Shown in pieces: positions 37,900 through 46,288 of a DNA stretch of 64,000 bases. Within the stretch, counting starts at the first letter, position 1. Each line of letters starts with the position of its first letter. Under the pieces are notes generated by a model. That model was not told the DNA's origin and made no database searches. It saw nothing but the letters and a program-made list of their open reading frames with translations. The translations under genes were made by a program, and so were the position numbers. The stretch is from Mesorhizobium tamadayense. GTDB lineage: Bacteria; Pseudomonadota; Alphaproteobacteria; Rhizobiales; Rhizobiaceae. The stretch is taken from positions 21,784 through 85,783 of the forward strand of contig NZ_RQXT01000032.1 in NCBI RefSeq assembly GCF_003863365.1, written 5' to 3'.

Positions 37900-39228
37900 T
37901 CAGAACCGTTGCGGGCGGAAAGGGTTGAGATCGAGCGGCAGAGTCTGCCCGAGAACGAGATCGCGGATCAAGCGGCCTGTTGCCGCCGCCTGGGTCAGGC
38001 CGAGATGGCCGTGGCCGAAAGCGTAGAACACGTTCGGCGCCCGCGCCCGGCCGATGACCGGCAGCGAATCCGGCAGCGACGGGCGAAAACCCATCCACTC
38101 CCGGCCGCCCGCCGGATCGAGCCCCGGCAGGAAGCGTTTTGCTTTTTCCAGCATCGCCTTCGAGCGCGCGAAATTGGGCGGACGTTCGATGCCGCCGAGT
38201 TCGACGGCGCCGCCGACGCGCAAGCCCGTTTCCAGCGGCGTGATGACGAAGCCGTGCCTGGAAAAGATCAGCTGCCGTTTCACGTCGAAGGCCGACACCG
38301 GCAGCGTCGTGTTGTAGCCGCGCTCGGTCTCTAGCGGGATGCGGTCGCCGAGGTTCCTGGCCAAGAGATGCGACCAGGCGCCGGCGGCGATGACGATTTG
38401 CTTCGCCTTCCGCGTCGTGCCGTCGGAAAGCATGATCGTGGCGCCATCCGGGCCAGCTTCGACGCGATCGATGCGGGCATGCTCGAATCGCGCGCCCAGC
38501 TTCTCCGCATGGGCCCAGACCGCCTTGCCGAGCAGCTTTGGATCGGCAACCGTCTTCCAGCCAGGCACGAAGGTGCCCTTGACGAAACGTGGAGACAGGC
38601 CGGGCTGCAGGGCAGTCATCTCCTCGCCCTCGACATGGCTAAAGCCGATGCCGAAGCGCTCGCGCAGCGCCCAGCCCGCAAGTGAGGCTCGGAACTCGGC
38701 CTCGCTTTCGTAGAGTTCGAGCGAGCCGTCCTCGCGCAGCATCGGCCTCGTGCCGGAGCGGTCGAGCAGGCCCATCCATTCGGCCTCAGCGAGCTTCATC
38801 ATGCCGGCTTGTGCCGCCAGGCTCGCCTCAAAATGCTTGGCGGCACCCGCGCGCCAGAAGCGGATCAGCCAGGGCAGGAGTTTGGGCAGATAGGCTGGCG
38901 GGATGGCCAATGGCCCGAGCGGATCGGCAAGCCATTTCGGCAATTGCCTGATCATCCCCTTATGCGCCAGCGGCAGCACGTCGGAGAAGGCGAAGGCGGC
39001 GGCGTTGCCGGAGCTCGTCTCCTCGCAGATGCCGGTGCGGTCGAAGACGGTGACGTTGCGTCCCGCTTCGGAAAGAAAGGCCGCCGCATTGATGCCGATG
39101 ATGCCGCCGCCGACGATGACGACATCTTCCCCTTCTCCCCGTTCATGGGGAGAAGGGGCACGGAGGGCGCGGCGGCGCCCCTCTTTTGTCGACCTGGAAT
39201 TACCTTGCACGTTGGCGCTGCCCCTCAT
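37900..39228 (-). CDS. FAD-dependent D-amino-acid (D-hydroxyproline) dehydrogenase; N-terminus uncertain
   Basis: The DadA-like flavoprotein has the FAD dinucleotide motif 'VVIVGGGIIGINAAAFLSEA' and the C-terminal 'MGFRPSLPDSLPVIGRA' plus 'GHGHLGLTQAAATGRLI'. Between the epimerase and the DapA-like gene it should oxidise cis-4-hydroxy-D-proline to pyrroline-4-hydroxy-2-carboxylate. There is no start codon directly before the FAD motif. The first in-frame ATG (39228) and GTG (39210) lie inside a palindromic repeat, so about 35 N-terminal residues are encoded by that element. The true start is therefore uncertain and the gene may have been remodelled there. Confidence 0.85.
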   Translation of the reverse strand: MRGSANVQGNSRSTKEGRRRALRAPSPHERGEGEDVVIVGGGIIGINAAAFLSEAGRNVTVFDRTGICEETSSGNAAAFAFSDVLPLAHKGMIRQLPKWLADPLGPLAIPPAYLPKLLPWLIRFWRAGAAKHFEASLAAQAGMMKLAEAEWMGLLDRSGTRPMLREDGSLELYESEAEFRASLAGWALRERFGIGFSHVEGEEMTALQPGLSPRFVKGTFVPGWKTVADPKLLGKAVWAHAEKLGARFEHARIDRVEAGPDGATIMLSDGTTRKAKQIVIAAGAWSHLLARNLGDRIPLETERGYNTTLPVSAFDVKRQLIFSRHGFVITPLETGLRVGGAVELGGIERPPNFARSKAMLEKAKRFLPGLDPAGGREWMGFRPSLPDSLPVIGRARAPNVFYAFGHGHLGLTQAAATGRLIRDLVLGQTLPLDLNPFRPQRF

Positions 39229-39270
39229 CTGGCTGCCGCCATCTTCTCCTCGAACAGGGAGAAGAGACCT
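39125..39270. repeat. Inverted-arm intergenic repeat overlapping the dehydrogenase start
   Basis: Two hairpins (CTTCTCCCC-GTTCAT-GGGGAGAAG at about 39136-39159, and an imperfect CTTCTCCTCGAACAGGGAGAAG at about 39242-39263) flank a core with 'GGCGGCGCCCCTCTT' and 'GGCGCTGCCCCTCATC'. The same words occur, in the same opposed order, at 47507-47678. The left hairpin lies directly against the FAD-motif codons of the dehydrogenase gene. Confidence 0.7.
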
Positions 39271-40164
39271 TTAGAACTGCGGCAGTTCCGGCCGCGCGGC
39301 CAGCGCATCCTGAACGATCTTTTCCACGGCCCTGCGGCGCTCGCCCGACAGCGGCAGGCGTGGCATGCGCACGCGGTCATTGGTATCGATCGCCAGCACC
39401 TCGGCAAGCTTGATGTTTTGGACCAGATAGGTCGAGACATCGAGGTCGAGCAGCGGCCGGAACCAGCGGTAGATCTTCAGCGCCTCCTCGCGGCGGCCTT
39501 GCTTCATCAGCTGGTAGATGGCGACGGTCTCGCGCGGGAAGGCGGTGACCAGGCCGGCCACCCAGCCGATGGCACCGACCGACAGCGCTTCGAAGGCGAG
39601 GTTGTCGACGCCGGTGAAGAGGTCGTAGCGGTCGCCGAGGCGGTTGATGATCTCGGTCGAGCGGCGGATGTCGTCCGAGGATTCCTTGATGGCGACGAAG
39701 CGCTTGTCGGACGCCAGCTCCTCCATCAGGTCGACGGTGACGTCGACGCGATAGGCGAGCCGATTGGAGTAAATCATGACCGGCAGGTCGCCGGCTTCAG
39801 CCACGGCGCGAAGGGCCGCGACGGTCTCTTGCCGGTCGGTGTGATAGATCGGGCTTGGCACCACCATCAGGCCGTTGGCGCCTTCCTTGGCGGCGCGCCG
39901 CGCGATGCTTGCCGCCTCGCGGGTGCCTGGCTCGTTGACGGTCAACAGCACCGGCTTCTTGCCGGCGACCTTCTGTGCCGTCTTCAGCACCTCGATCTTC
40001 TCGTCATGCGACAGCATCGGCCCTTCGCCGAGCGAGCCGCAGACGATGATGCCGTCGCAGCCGGCCTCCATCTGCAGTCCATAGCAGCGCTCCATCTCGG
40101 CGTGATCGAGGCGGTCGTCGGCGGTGAATTTGGTCGTGACTGCAGGGAAAACTCCGGCCCACAT
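39271..40164 (-). CDS. DapA-family lyase, probable pyrroline-4-hydroxy-2-carboxylate deaminase
   Basis: The 297-residue protein is a class I aldolase of the dihydrodipicolinate-synthase family, with the Schiff-base lysine at Lys160 ('RFVAIKESSDD') and the catalytic Tyr132 in 'MIYSNR'. The operon context points to the deaminase step of hydroxyproline catabolism, which yields 2-oxoglutarate semialdehyde, rather than lysine biosynthesis. It is the first gene of the operon, downstream of a TTGACA/TATACC promoter with a GntR operator. Confidence 0.88.
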   Translation of the reverse strand: MWAGVFPAVTTKFTADDRLDHAEMERCYGLQMEAGCDGIIVCGSLGEGPMLSHDEKIEVLKTAQKVAGKKPVLLTVNEPGTREAASIARRAAKEGANGLMVVPSPIYHTDRQETVAALRAVAEAGDLPVMIYSNRLAYRVDVTVDLMEELASDKRFVAIKESSDDIRRSTEIINRLGDRYDLFTGVDNLAFEALSVGAIGWVAGLVTAFPRETVAIYQLMKQGRREEALKIYRWFRPLLDLDVSTYLVQNIKLAEVLAIDTNDRVRMPRLPLSGERRRAVEKIVQDALAARPELPQF

Positions 40165-40179
40165 GGTTATCTCTCCATC

Positions 40180-40255
40180 TGATATATCAGCGGTATATTT
40201 ATTAAGAAGCGGGCTGTCAACACGGAATCCGTTATGATATATGAAAAATATATCA
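40180..40255. promoter_or_regulatory. Divergent promoter region with GntR-type operators
   Basis: On the minus strand TTGACA (40220-40215) and TATACC (40197-40192) are spaced by 17 bases, a near-consensus promoter for the catabolic operon. TGATATATCA (40180-40189), a perfect 10-bp palindrome, lies just downstream. On the regulator side TGATATAT-GAAAA-ATATATCA (40235-40255) is a perfect 8+8 inverted repeat containing the same sequence. Two sites of the same core, one per transcription unit, suggest a regulator that controls both. Confidence 0.75.
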
Positions 40256-40266
40256 GGAGCCCGGCA

Positions 40267-40938
40267 TTGATATCCTCATTGATATCCATTGAGACGAGCC
40301 CGGCCTTCGAGCCTGTGGCGACCAAGGCCTATCGTGTGCTGGAGCACATGATCGTGACGCTTGAGCTGGCGCCCTCGAGCTTCGTCACCGAGGGCGCGCT
40401 GATCGAGCGGCTCGGCCTCGGCCGCACCCCGGTGCGCGAGGCGATCCAGAGGCTCGCCTGGGAAGGCTTGCTTGACGTCAGGCCGCGCGCCGGCATCGCG
40501 GTCGCGCCGCTCCACCCCGGCGACTGGCTGCGCGTCATCGACGCCAGGCGCGGCGTCGAGGTCGTGCTCGCCCGCTCCGCCGCGCGCTTCGTCACCCGCG
40601 AGGCAGCCGACCTTTTTCACGAGGCGGCCCTTGCCATGCAGAAGGCGGTGATCTCCAGCAATGTGCTTGCCTTCATCCAGGCCGACAAGCAGCTCGACGA
40701 GGCACTGGCGATCGCGGCCGACAATCCGTTCGCGGCGCGCGTGGCGGCGCCCTTGCAGACGCACAGCCGCCGCTTCTGGTTCCGCTACAAGGCCGATACC
40801 GGCCTGGCGGAATCAGCCGAACACCATGTCGCGCTCATCCGCTCGATCCTCGACGGCGACGAGGAAGGCGCCGCCAAGGACGCCAAGAAACTGATGACGC
40901 TGCTGCGCGGCCACGCCGAGGTGGCCGCGACACGCTAA
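40267..40938 (+). CDS. GntR family (FCD-type) regulator of the hydroxyproline operon
   Basis: The 223-residue protein has an N-terminal winged helix ('RVLEHMIVTLELAPSSFVTE', 'LIERLGLGRTPVREAIQRLA') and an FCD-type helical effector domain with the metal-site-like 'EHHVALIRSILDGDE'. The ATG at 40234 lies inside the operator and overlaps a TATGAT -10 candidate, so I placed the start at TTG 40267, six bases after AGGAGC. It is divergent from the catabolic operon, whose intermediates are the probable effectors. Confidence 0.85.
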   Translation: MISSLISIETSPAFEPVATKAYRVLEHMIVTLELAPSSFVTEGALIERLGLGRTPVREAIQRLAWEGLLDVRPRAGIAVAPLHPGDWLRVIDARRGVEVVLARSAARFVTREAADLFHEAALAMQKAVISSNVLAFIQADKQLDEALAIAADNPFAARVAAPLQTHSRRFWFRYKADTGLAESAEHHVALIRSILDGDEEGAAKDAKKLMTLLRGHAEVAATR

Positions 40939-40943
40939 TCGGA

Positions 40944-41025
40944 GCGGTTCAGCCTTCGCTGAACTGCCCCGGTCAGTTATTTACGCAATTTCAGGAAAAC
41001 CGTTACACATTTTCCTGGAATTGCT
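40944..41025. repeat. Palindromic intergenic repeat pair, inverted copy
   Basis: GTTCAGC-CTTC-GCTGAAC (about 40948-40965) is followed by a unit running ACGCAATTTCAGG... to ...CCTGGAATTGC (about 40983-41024). The second unit is the reverse complement of the repeat at 19558-19601 with a few changes. It sits between the GntR gene and a secreted-protein gene. Confidence 0.7.
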
Positions 41026-41026
41026 T

Positions 41027-41344
41027 TCAGCCGCCCGGCTGCCCGACCGCGGTGGCCAGCGTGTCTTCCCATCCCTCGCCGGCCGCCAGGATGCAGCTCT
41101 GGCCCTTAACGTCGGTCATCAGGATGGTCCAGGTTCCGCTAGCCGACACAAACACCTCGAAGATGGCGACGTCTCCGGCCACGCCGTAGCCCAGCCGCTT
41201 CTCCTCGAATGCCTCTGCCAGCCTTGCGACCAGAAAGTCATGGCCGCCGCAGATGACTTGCGCCTGCACTGGGACCGCCGGCAAAGCCATCATGGCGCCG
41301 ACAGCCGCCGGCTTGATCCATCGAAACGAAAATTCGCGTGCCAT
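41027..41344 (-). CDS. Small secreted protein, paralogue A
   Basis: The 105-residue product starts at 41344 after a strong AAGGAGGT; the longer ORF (to 41386) adds 14 residues before it. A signal peptide covers residues 1 to about 28. The mature part contains a Cys near the N-terminus and the motif 'GTWTILMTDVKGQSCILAAG' then 'EGWEDTL'. The same motif occurs in the neighbour at 41582, so the two are paralogues. The two Cys residues may form a disulfide in the periplasm. The family is unnamed to me; no function is known. Confidence 0.8.
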   Translation of the reverse strand: MAREFSFRWIKPAAVGAMMALPAVPVQAQVICGGHDFLVARLAEAFEEKRLGYGVAGDVAIFEVFVSASGTWTILMTDVKGQSCILAAGEGWEDTLATAVGQPGG

Positions 41345-41581
41345 GGGGGCACCTCCTTTGCCTTGGCATTCCGGCAAGGGAGGCACATTCGGCCGCCTCA
41401 GTGTGCCGGAACGTTCCAGGCCGGATTCGACGTCTTCATCACGTCACTCCTTCTGGTTTCCGGTCTGTCGCAGGGAGACCATTACTCCCTGGATTCGATA
41501 TGGTGAACCTATGCTCCGTAAACAAGCGGGCGCGGCGAGCGCCTGCGCTCGTGGCGAGGCGCTTCGCCGGCGTTTGAGTGT

Positions 41582-41887
41582 TCAGGCACCCGGCATGGCT
41601 GCCGTGATCGAAGGGCTGTCCCAGCCTTCGCCCACGGACAGAATGCAGCTTTGCCCCTTGGTGTCGGAAGCAAGGACCGTCCAACTGCCCTGGTCGGAGA
41701 CAAATATCTCGAGCACGACGTTCGGATTGATCAGCCCGCGCCCCGCTACGGTTTCGTGGAACTTGTCGCCGAGTGCCTTGATCACTTCAGCACGTGGGGC
41801 GCATTGCGCGGCCGCATTGGCCTGAGCGGTTGCGGCTGACACTGCTATCGCCGCAAGGAAGACTGTCGTCAAAAGGCATCGTGTCAT
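41582..41887 (-). CDS. Small secreted protein, paralogue B
   Basis: The 101-residue product starts at 41887 after GAGGAGGTGTCAG. A signal peptide (residues 1 to about 25, ending ANA-A) is followed by 'QCAPRAEVIKALGDKFHETV' and 'GSWTVLASDTKGQSCILSVG' with 'EGWDSPS'. It shares with paralogue A the paired cysteines, the W-T-hydrophobic strand and the KGQSCIL core. The 237 bases between the paralogues hold no ORF or repeat that I recognise, so each probably has its own promoter. Confidence 0.8.
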   Translation of the reverse strand: MTRCLLTTVFLAAIAVSAATAQANAAAQCAPRAEVIKALGDKFHETVAGRGLINPNVVLEIFVSDQGSWTVLASDTKGQSCILSVGEGWDSPSITAAMPGA

Positions 41888-42025
41888 CTGACACCTCCTC
41901 GCGCCAGACGAGAACCCCGGCTGCCACCGGCGCTGTTTGATTGGCCTGCAATCTTTGCAGGAATAAAGGCTAAGGCGGATGGTGCCGTCTTGGTTCCATC
42001 GCGTCGGCATTTTGGCGCACAGGAA

Positions 42026-42055
42026 TGCAAAAGGCCCGGCATGTACCGGGCCTTC
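42026..42055 (-). terminator. Terminator after mmsA
   Basis: AAGGCCCGG (42031-42039) and CCGGGCCTT (42046-42054) form a perfect 9-bp stem around CATGTA; on the minus strand it runs into TTTTGC. It lies about 22 bases after the mmsA stop. Confidence 0.88.
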
Positions 42056-42076
42056 AACTGTTCGATCTATGTTGGA

Positions 42077-43573
42077 TCAGTTCATCGTCGGGATGACGAA
42101 CTCGGCGCCGTCCTTGATGCCGGACGGCCAGCGCGAGGTGACCGTCTTGGTCTTGGTGTAGAAGCGGAACGCGTCCGGCCCGTGTTGGTTGAGGTCGCCG
42201 AAGGACGAGGCCTTCCAGCCGCCGAAGGTGTAGTAGGCGATCGGCACCGGGATCGGCACGTTGACGCCGACCATGCCGACCTGGACCCTCGACGCGAAGT
42301 CGCGCGCAGCGTCGCCGTCGCGGGTGAAGATGGCGACGCCGTTGCCCATCTCGTGGTCGTTGGCAAGCTTGATGGCGTTCTCGTAGGTCGGCGCGCGCAC
42401 CACCGAGAGCACCGGCCCGAAAATCTCTTCCTTGTAGATGCGCATGTCGGCGGTGACGTTGTCGAACAGGCAGCCGCCCATATAGTAGCCGTTCTCATAG
42501 CCCTGCATCTTGAAGCCGCGGCCATCGACGACCAGCTTGGCGCCTTCCTTGACGCCGATGTCGACATAGCCCTTCACTCGCTCCAGCGCTTGGCGCGTCA
42601 CCAGCGGGCCGAAATCGGCGGAGGAATCCGTCGACGGACCGACCTTCAGGCTCTCGACGCGCGGCACCAGCTTCTCCATCAGCCGGTTGGCGGTGTCGTT
42701 GCCGACCGGAACCGCCACCGAGATCGCCATGCAGCGCTCGCCGGCCGAGCCGTAGCCGGCGCCGATCAGCGCATCGACCGTCTGATCCATGTCGGCGTCG
42801 GGCATGATGATCATGTGGTTCTTGGCGCCGCCGAAGCACTGCACGCGCTTGCCTGACGCGGTACCGCGTGAGTAGATGTAGTGCGCGATCGGCGTCGAGC
42901 CGACGAAGCCGATGGCCTTGATGTCGGGATCGTCGAGAATGGCGTCCACCACTTCCTTGTCGCCGTTGACGACGTTGAGGATGCCGGCCGGCAGGCCGGC
43001 CTCGATGAACAGCTCGGCGATGCGGATAGGCACGCCCGGATCGCGCTCCGAAGGCTTCAGGATGAAGGCATTGCCGCAGGCGATCGCCGGGGCGATCTTC
43101 CACAGCGGGATCATCGCCGGGAAGTTGAACGGCGTGATGCCGGCGACGACGCCGAGCGGCTGGCGCATCGAATAGACGTCGATGCCGGGGCCGGCGCCGT
43201 CGGTGAACTCGCCCTTCATCATATGCGGCGCGCCGATGCAGACCTCGACCACTTCGAGGCCGCGCTGGATGTCGCCCTTGGCGTCGGCGATGGTCTTGCC
43301 ATGCTCGCGCGCTAGGATGTCGGCCAGCTCGTCATAGTCGCGCTGGACCAGCTCGAGAAACTTCATCAGCACGCGCACGCGGCGCTGCGGGTTGGTGGCG
43401 GCCCACTTGGGCTGCGCGGCCTTGGCATTCTCGACCGCGGCGCGCAGTTCCTGCGCCGAGGCCAGCGCCACAGTGCCGCGCACGGAGCCGTCCATCGGCT
43501 GCATGACATCCTGCTTGCGGCCGCTGGTGCCGGCGACACGCTTGCCGCCGATGAAATGACCGTACTCGATCAT
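42077..43573 (-). CDS. mmsA: CoA-acylating methylmalonate-semialdehyde dehydrogenase
   Basis: The 498-residue aldehyde dehydrogenase oxidises methylmalonate or malonate semialdehyde to propionyl- or acetyl-CoA, in valine and inositol breakdown. The catalytic Cys281 is in 'GYGSAGERCMAIS', Asn150 in 'ITPFNFPAMIPLW', and the family-specific 'GFVGSTPIAHYIY' and 'PFGGWKASSFGDLN'-like region ('TFGGWKASSFGDLN') are present. The start at 43573 (MIEYGHFIGGKR) follows GGGAGAAA. It stands as a single gene with its own terminator, so it is not the dehydrogenase of the hydroxyproline operon. Confidence 0.93.
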   Translation of the reverse strand: MIEYGHFIGGKRVAGTSGRKQDVMQPMDGSVRGTVALASAQELRAAVENAKAAQPKWAATNPQRRVRVLMKFLELVQRDYDELADILAREHGKTIADAKGDIQRGLEVVEVCIGAPHMMKGEFTDGAGPGIDVYSMRQPLGVVAGITPFNFPAMIPLWKIAPAIACGNAFILKPSERDPGVPIRIAELFIEAGLPAGILNVVNGDKEVVDAILDDPDIKAIGFVGSTPIAHYIYSRGTASGKRVQCFGGAKNHMIIMPDADMDQTVDALIGAGYGSAGERCMAISVAVPVGNDTANRLMEKLVPRVESLKVGPSTDSSADFGPLVTRQALERVKGYVDIGVKEGAKLVVDGRGFKMQGYENGYYMGGCLFDNVTADMRIYKEEIFGPVLSVVRAPTYENAIKLANDHEMGNGVAIFTRDGDAARDFASRVQVGMVGVNVPIPVPIAYYTFGGWKASSFGDLNQHGPDAFRFYTKTKTVTSRWPSGIKDGAEFVIPTMN

Positions 43574-43747
43574 GGTTTCTCTCCCTGTGTTCGTGATGGC
43601 GCATTGTCCGCCTTTGCGGCGGAGATGGCAACGCGAGCCAAAACGCAACCGTTGTGCAGAAAATAGACAACCGCCGCCGGGCGTGCATTAATTGCCGCAA
43701 AATGGTTGGCTGCTCGATCGTTGAAAAGGATTGAAGGTTGCGTTCCT

Positions 43748-43911
43748 TCACACCCCCCTCTGTCCTGCCGGACATCTCCCCCGCAAGGGGGGAGATCGGA
43801 CGTCACGCCCGCTTTCGCCAATCGCCAACGCACGAGGAGAAGTGCCGTCAAGGAAGCTGCCAATCTCCCCCCTTGCGGGGGAGATGGCCGGCAGGCCAGA
43901 GGGGGGTGGGC
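43748..43911. repeat. MITE-like inverted-arm repeat, copy 1
   Basis: Left arm CCCCTCTGTCCTGCCGGACA and following CTCCCCCGCAAGGGGGGAGA are mirrored by the right arm TCTCCCCCCTTGCGGGGGAG and GGCCGGCAGGCCAGAGGGGGG. The core contains 'CTTTCGCCAATCGCC'. A second copy at 56753-56911 has the same arms and, on its reverse strand, the same core. It lies in the 375-base gap between mmsA and the LysR gene, which otherwise holds no ORF. Confidence 0.8.
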
Positions 43912-43948
43912 GGGAACTCGACGCTCATCATTAGCATGGACGTTTCCC

Positions 43949-44830
43949 ATGAACTGGGATGACGTCCGCATCTTCCTCGCCGTGGCGCGTGCCGGGCAGA
44001 TCCTCGGCGCGGCCAAGCGCCTGGAGCTCAACCATGCGACCGTCTCGCGCCGCATCGCCGCGATCGAGGACGCCCTGCGCACAAAACTTTTCCGTCGCCT
44101 GACCACCGGCAGCGAGCTGACGCCCGCCGGAGAGCGCTTCCTCGACATTGCCGAGCGCATGGAAAGCGACATGATCGCCGCGCGCTCGACCATTGCCGGC
44201 GAGGGCGACGATGTGTCGGGCACCGTGCGCATCGGCGCGCCCGACGGCTTCGGCGTCGCTTTCCTCGCCAAGCGGCTTGGCGAGCTGACCGCGCTTCACC
44301 GCGAGCTGACCATCCAGCTGGTGCCGGTGCCGCGCTCCTTCTCGCTGTCGCGGCGCGAGGCCGATATCGCCATCACCGTCGAACGGCCGACCGAGGGGCG
44401 GCTGGTGGCGGGCAAGCTGGTCGACTACACGCTCGGCCTGTTCGCCTCCCGCGCCTATGCCGAGGCGAACGGCCTGCCGAAGACGGCAGCCGAGATCGGC
44501 CGGCACGCGCTGATCGGCTACGTGCCCGATCTCATCGTCAGTCCCTCGCTCGACTATGCCGCCGAGTTCAGCGCCGACTGGTGCTCGAGCTTCGCCATCT
44601 CCTCGGCGCTCGGCCAGGCTGAAGCGGTGCGGTCGGGCGCCGGCATCGGCATCCTGCACACCTTCGTCGCCCGCTCGATGCCGGAGCTCGTGCCGGTCGA
44701 CATCGTGGCGCCCATCCGCCGCGCCTATTGGCTGGTCTATCACGAATCGGTGAGGCCGCTGCGCCGGGTCCAACTCGTCGCCAATTTCATTACCAAGGCC
44801 GTGGAGCGGGAAAGGGGGTTATTCGTGTAG
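43949..44830 (+). CDS. LysR family transcriptional regulator
   Basis: The 293-residue regulator has an N-terminal helix-turn-helix ('WDDVRIFLAVARAGQILGAA', 'RLELNHATVSRRIAAIEDAL') and a substrate-binding domain from about residue 90. It is divergent from mmsA (separated by the repeat) and converges on dadA. Either mmsA or more distant genes may be its targets. The start at 43949 is the first ATG at the domain edge; the longer ORF runs through the repeat. Confidence 0.9.
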   Translation: MNWDDVRIFLAVARAGQILGAAKRLELNHATVSRRIAAIEDALRTKLFRRLTTGSELTPAGERFLDIAERMESDMIAARSTIAGEGDDVSGTVRIGAPDGFGVAFLAKRLGELTALHRELTIQLVPVPRSFSLSRREADIAITVERPTEGRLVAGKLVDYTLGLFASRAYAEANGLPKTAAEIGRHALIGYVPDLIVSPSLDYAAEFSADWCSSFAISSALGQAEAVRSGAGIGILHTFVARSMPELVPVDIVAPIRRAYWLVYHESVRPLRRVQLVANFITKAVERERGLFV

Positions 44831-44850
44831 CGCTCTGGATGCGGCCTTCC

Positions 44851-46107
44851 TTACTTCAAATACCGGTCCGGGCTGAGGTCGAGCGCGTTGATCTCCGGCA
44901 CCCGGTTGGACATGACGTCGGAAAGCACCTTGGCCGAGCCGCAGGCCATGGTCCAACCCAGCGTGCCATGGCCGGTGTTGAGGTAGAGGTTGGACAGCTC
45001 GCTGCGCCCGACCAGCGGCGGCCCGTCCGGCGTCATCGGCCGCAAGCCGCACCAGAAACTAGCCGCCTTGAGGTCGCCGCCGCCCGGGAACAGGTCGCCG
45101 ACCGAATGCTCGAGCGTGCGGCGGCGCGATTCATGCAGGCGAAGGTCGAAGCCCGAAATCTCCGCGGTGCCGCCGACGCGGATGCGGTCGCCGAGCCTGG
45201 TGATCGCTACCTTGTAGGTCTCGTCCATGACCGTCGACACCGGCGCCGCCGCCGCATCCGTGATCGGCACGGTGATGGAATAGCCCTTGACCGGATAGAC
45301 CGGGATCGGCCGCTTCATCTTGCGCATGAAGGGCGCCGAATAGCTGCCCAGCGCCATCACATAGGCGTCCGCCATCCGCCAGCCCTTGTCGGTGCCGACC
45401 TGGACGACGCGGTTGCGGTTCCTGACGACGCGCCGGATGGTCGTGCCGTATTCGAAGGTGACGCCACGCGCGACGCAGAGCTCGGCGAGTTTCTCGGTAA
45501 ACATGTTGCAGTCGCCGGTCTCGTCGCCGGGCAATCTCAGCCCGCCGACGAATTTTTCCCGCACGCCGGCCAGCGCCGGCTCGGCCGCGATGCAGCCGTC
45601 CCGGTCGAGGACCTCATAGGGAACGCCGTATTTCTTCAGCACCTCGACATCGCCGCCGGTGCCGTCGAGTTGCTTCTGCTTGCGGAACAGCTGCAGCGTG
45701 CCCTTGGCCCGCTCGTCATAGGCGATGCCGGTCGCGGCGCGCAGCGCCTTCAGTGTGTCGCGGCTGTATTCGGCTAAAGGCACCATGCGCGACTTGTTGA
45801 GCGCATAGCGCTCGGCCGTGCAGTTGCGCAGCATCTTGATGAGCCAGGTCCACATATGCGGATCGAAGGCGGGGCGCACCACCAGCGGACCGTATTTCAT
45901 CAAGAGCCATTTGACGGCCTTGACCGGGATGCCGGGCCCCGCCCATGGCGAAGCGTAGCCGGGCGACACTTCGCCGGCATTGGCGAAGCTGGTCTCCAGC
46001 GCCGGGCCCTGCTGCCGGTCGATCACCGTGACCTCATGGCCGGCCTCGGCAAGGAAGTAGGCGGTGGTGATCCCGATCACGCCGCCGCCCAGCACCAGGA
46101 CTTTCAT
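44851..46107 (-). CDS. dadA: D-amino-acid dehydrogenase
   Basis: The 418-residue flavoprotein has the FAD motif 'KVLVLGGGVIGITTAYFLAE' at its start, 'ANAGEVSPGYASPWAGPGIP' (about residues 48-67), typical of DadA, and a C-terminal 'FWCGLRPMTPDGPPLVG' and 'LNTGHGTLGWTMACGS'. It oxidises D-alanine and other D-amino acids to 2-oxo acids, feeding electrons to quinones. The ATG at 46107 follows GGGAGCATAGA; a TTG five codons upstream is a weaker option. alr lies 181 bases upstream on the same strand. Confidence 0.93.
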   Translation of the reverse strand: MKVLVLGGGVIGITTAYFLAEAGHEVTVIDRQQGPALETSFANAGEVSPGYASPWAGPGIPVKAVKWLLMKYGPLVVRPAFDPHMWTWLIKMLRNCTAERYALNKSRMVPLAEYSRDTLKALRAATGIAYDERAKGTLQLFRKQKQLDGTGGDVEVLKKYGVPYEVLDRDGCIAAEPALAGVREKFVGGLRLPGDETGDCNMFTEKLAELCVARGVTFEYGTTIRRVVRNRNRVVQVGTDKGWRMADAYVMALGSYSAPFMRKMKRPIPVYPVKGYSITVPITDAAAAPVSTVMDETYKVAITRLGDRIRVGGTAEISGFDLRLHESRRRTLEHSVGDLFPGGGDLKAASFWCGLRPMTPDGPPLVGRSELSNLYLNTGHGTLGWTMACGSAKVLSDVMSNRVPEINALDLSPDRYLK

Positions 46108-46288
46108 TCTATGCTCCCTCAAAGCCGATCATGCCGCCGAGGGGCCGGATCGTCATCTTCTGTCTGCCGGATTTTGCCGCCCCCGCCAAGGGCTCCGCTG
46201 GCACATGTCGCCCGAAGCGTGCAGGCGGCTTCGGGAAAACGACACGCATATCAAAGGCCGCCTGAAGCCTTGTCAGCGCGATACGGCT

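Noticed and set aside
42077..43573. mmsA as the last enzyme of the hydroxyproline pathway
   Set aside because: It has the family motifs of the CoA-acylating methylmalonate-semialdehyde dehydrogenase and its own terminator, and is separated from the operon by the regulator and two secreted-protein genes.
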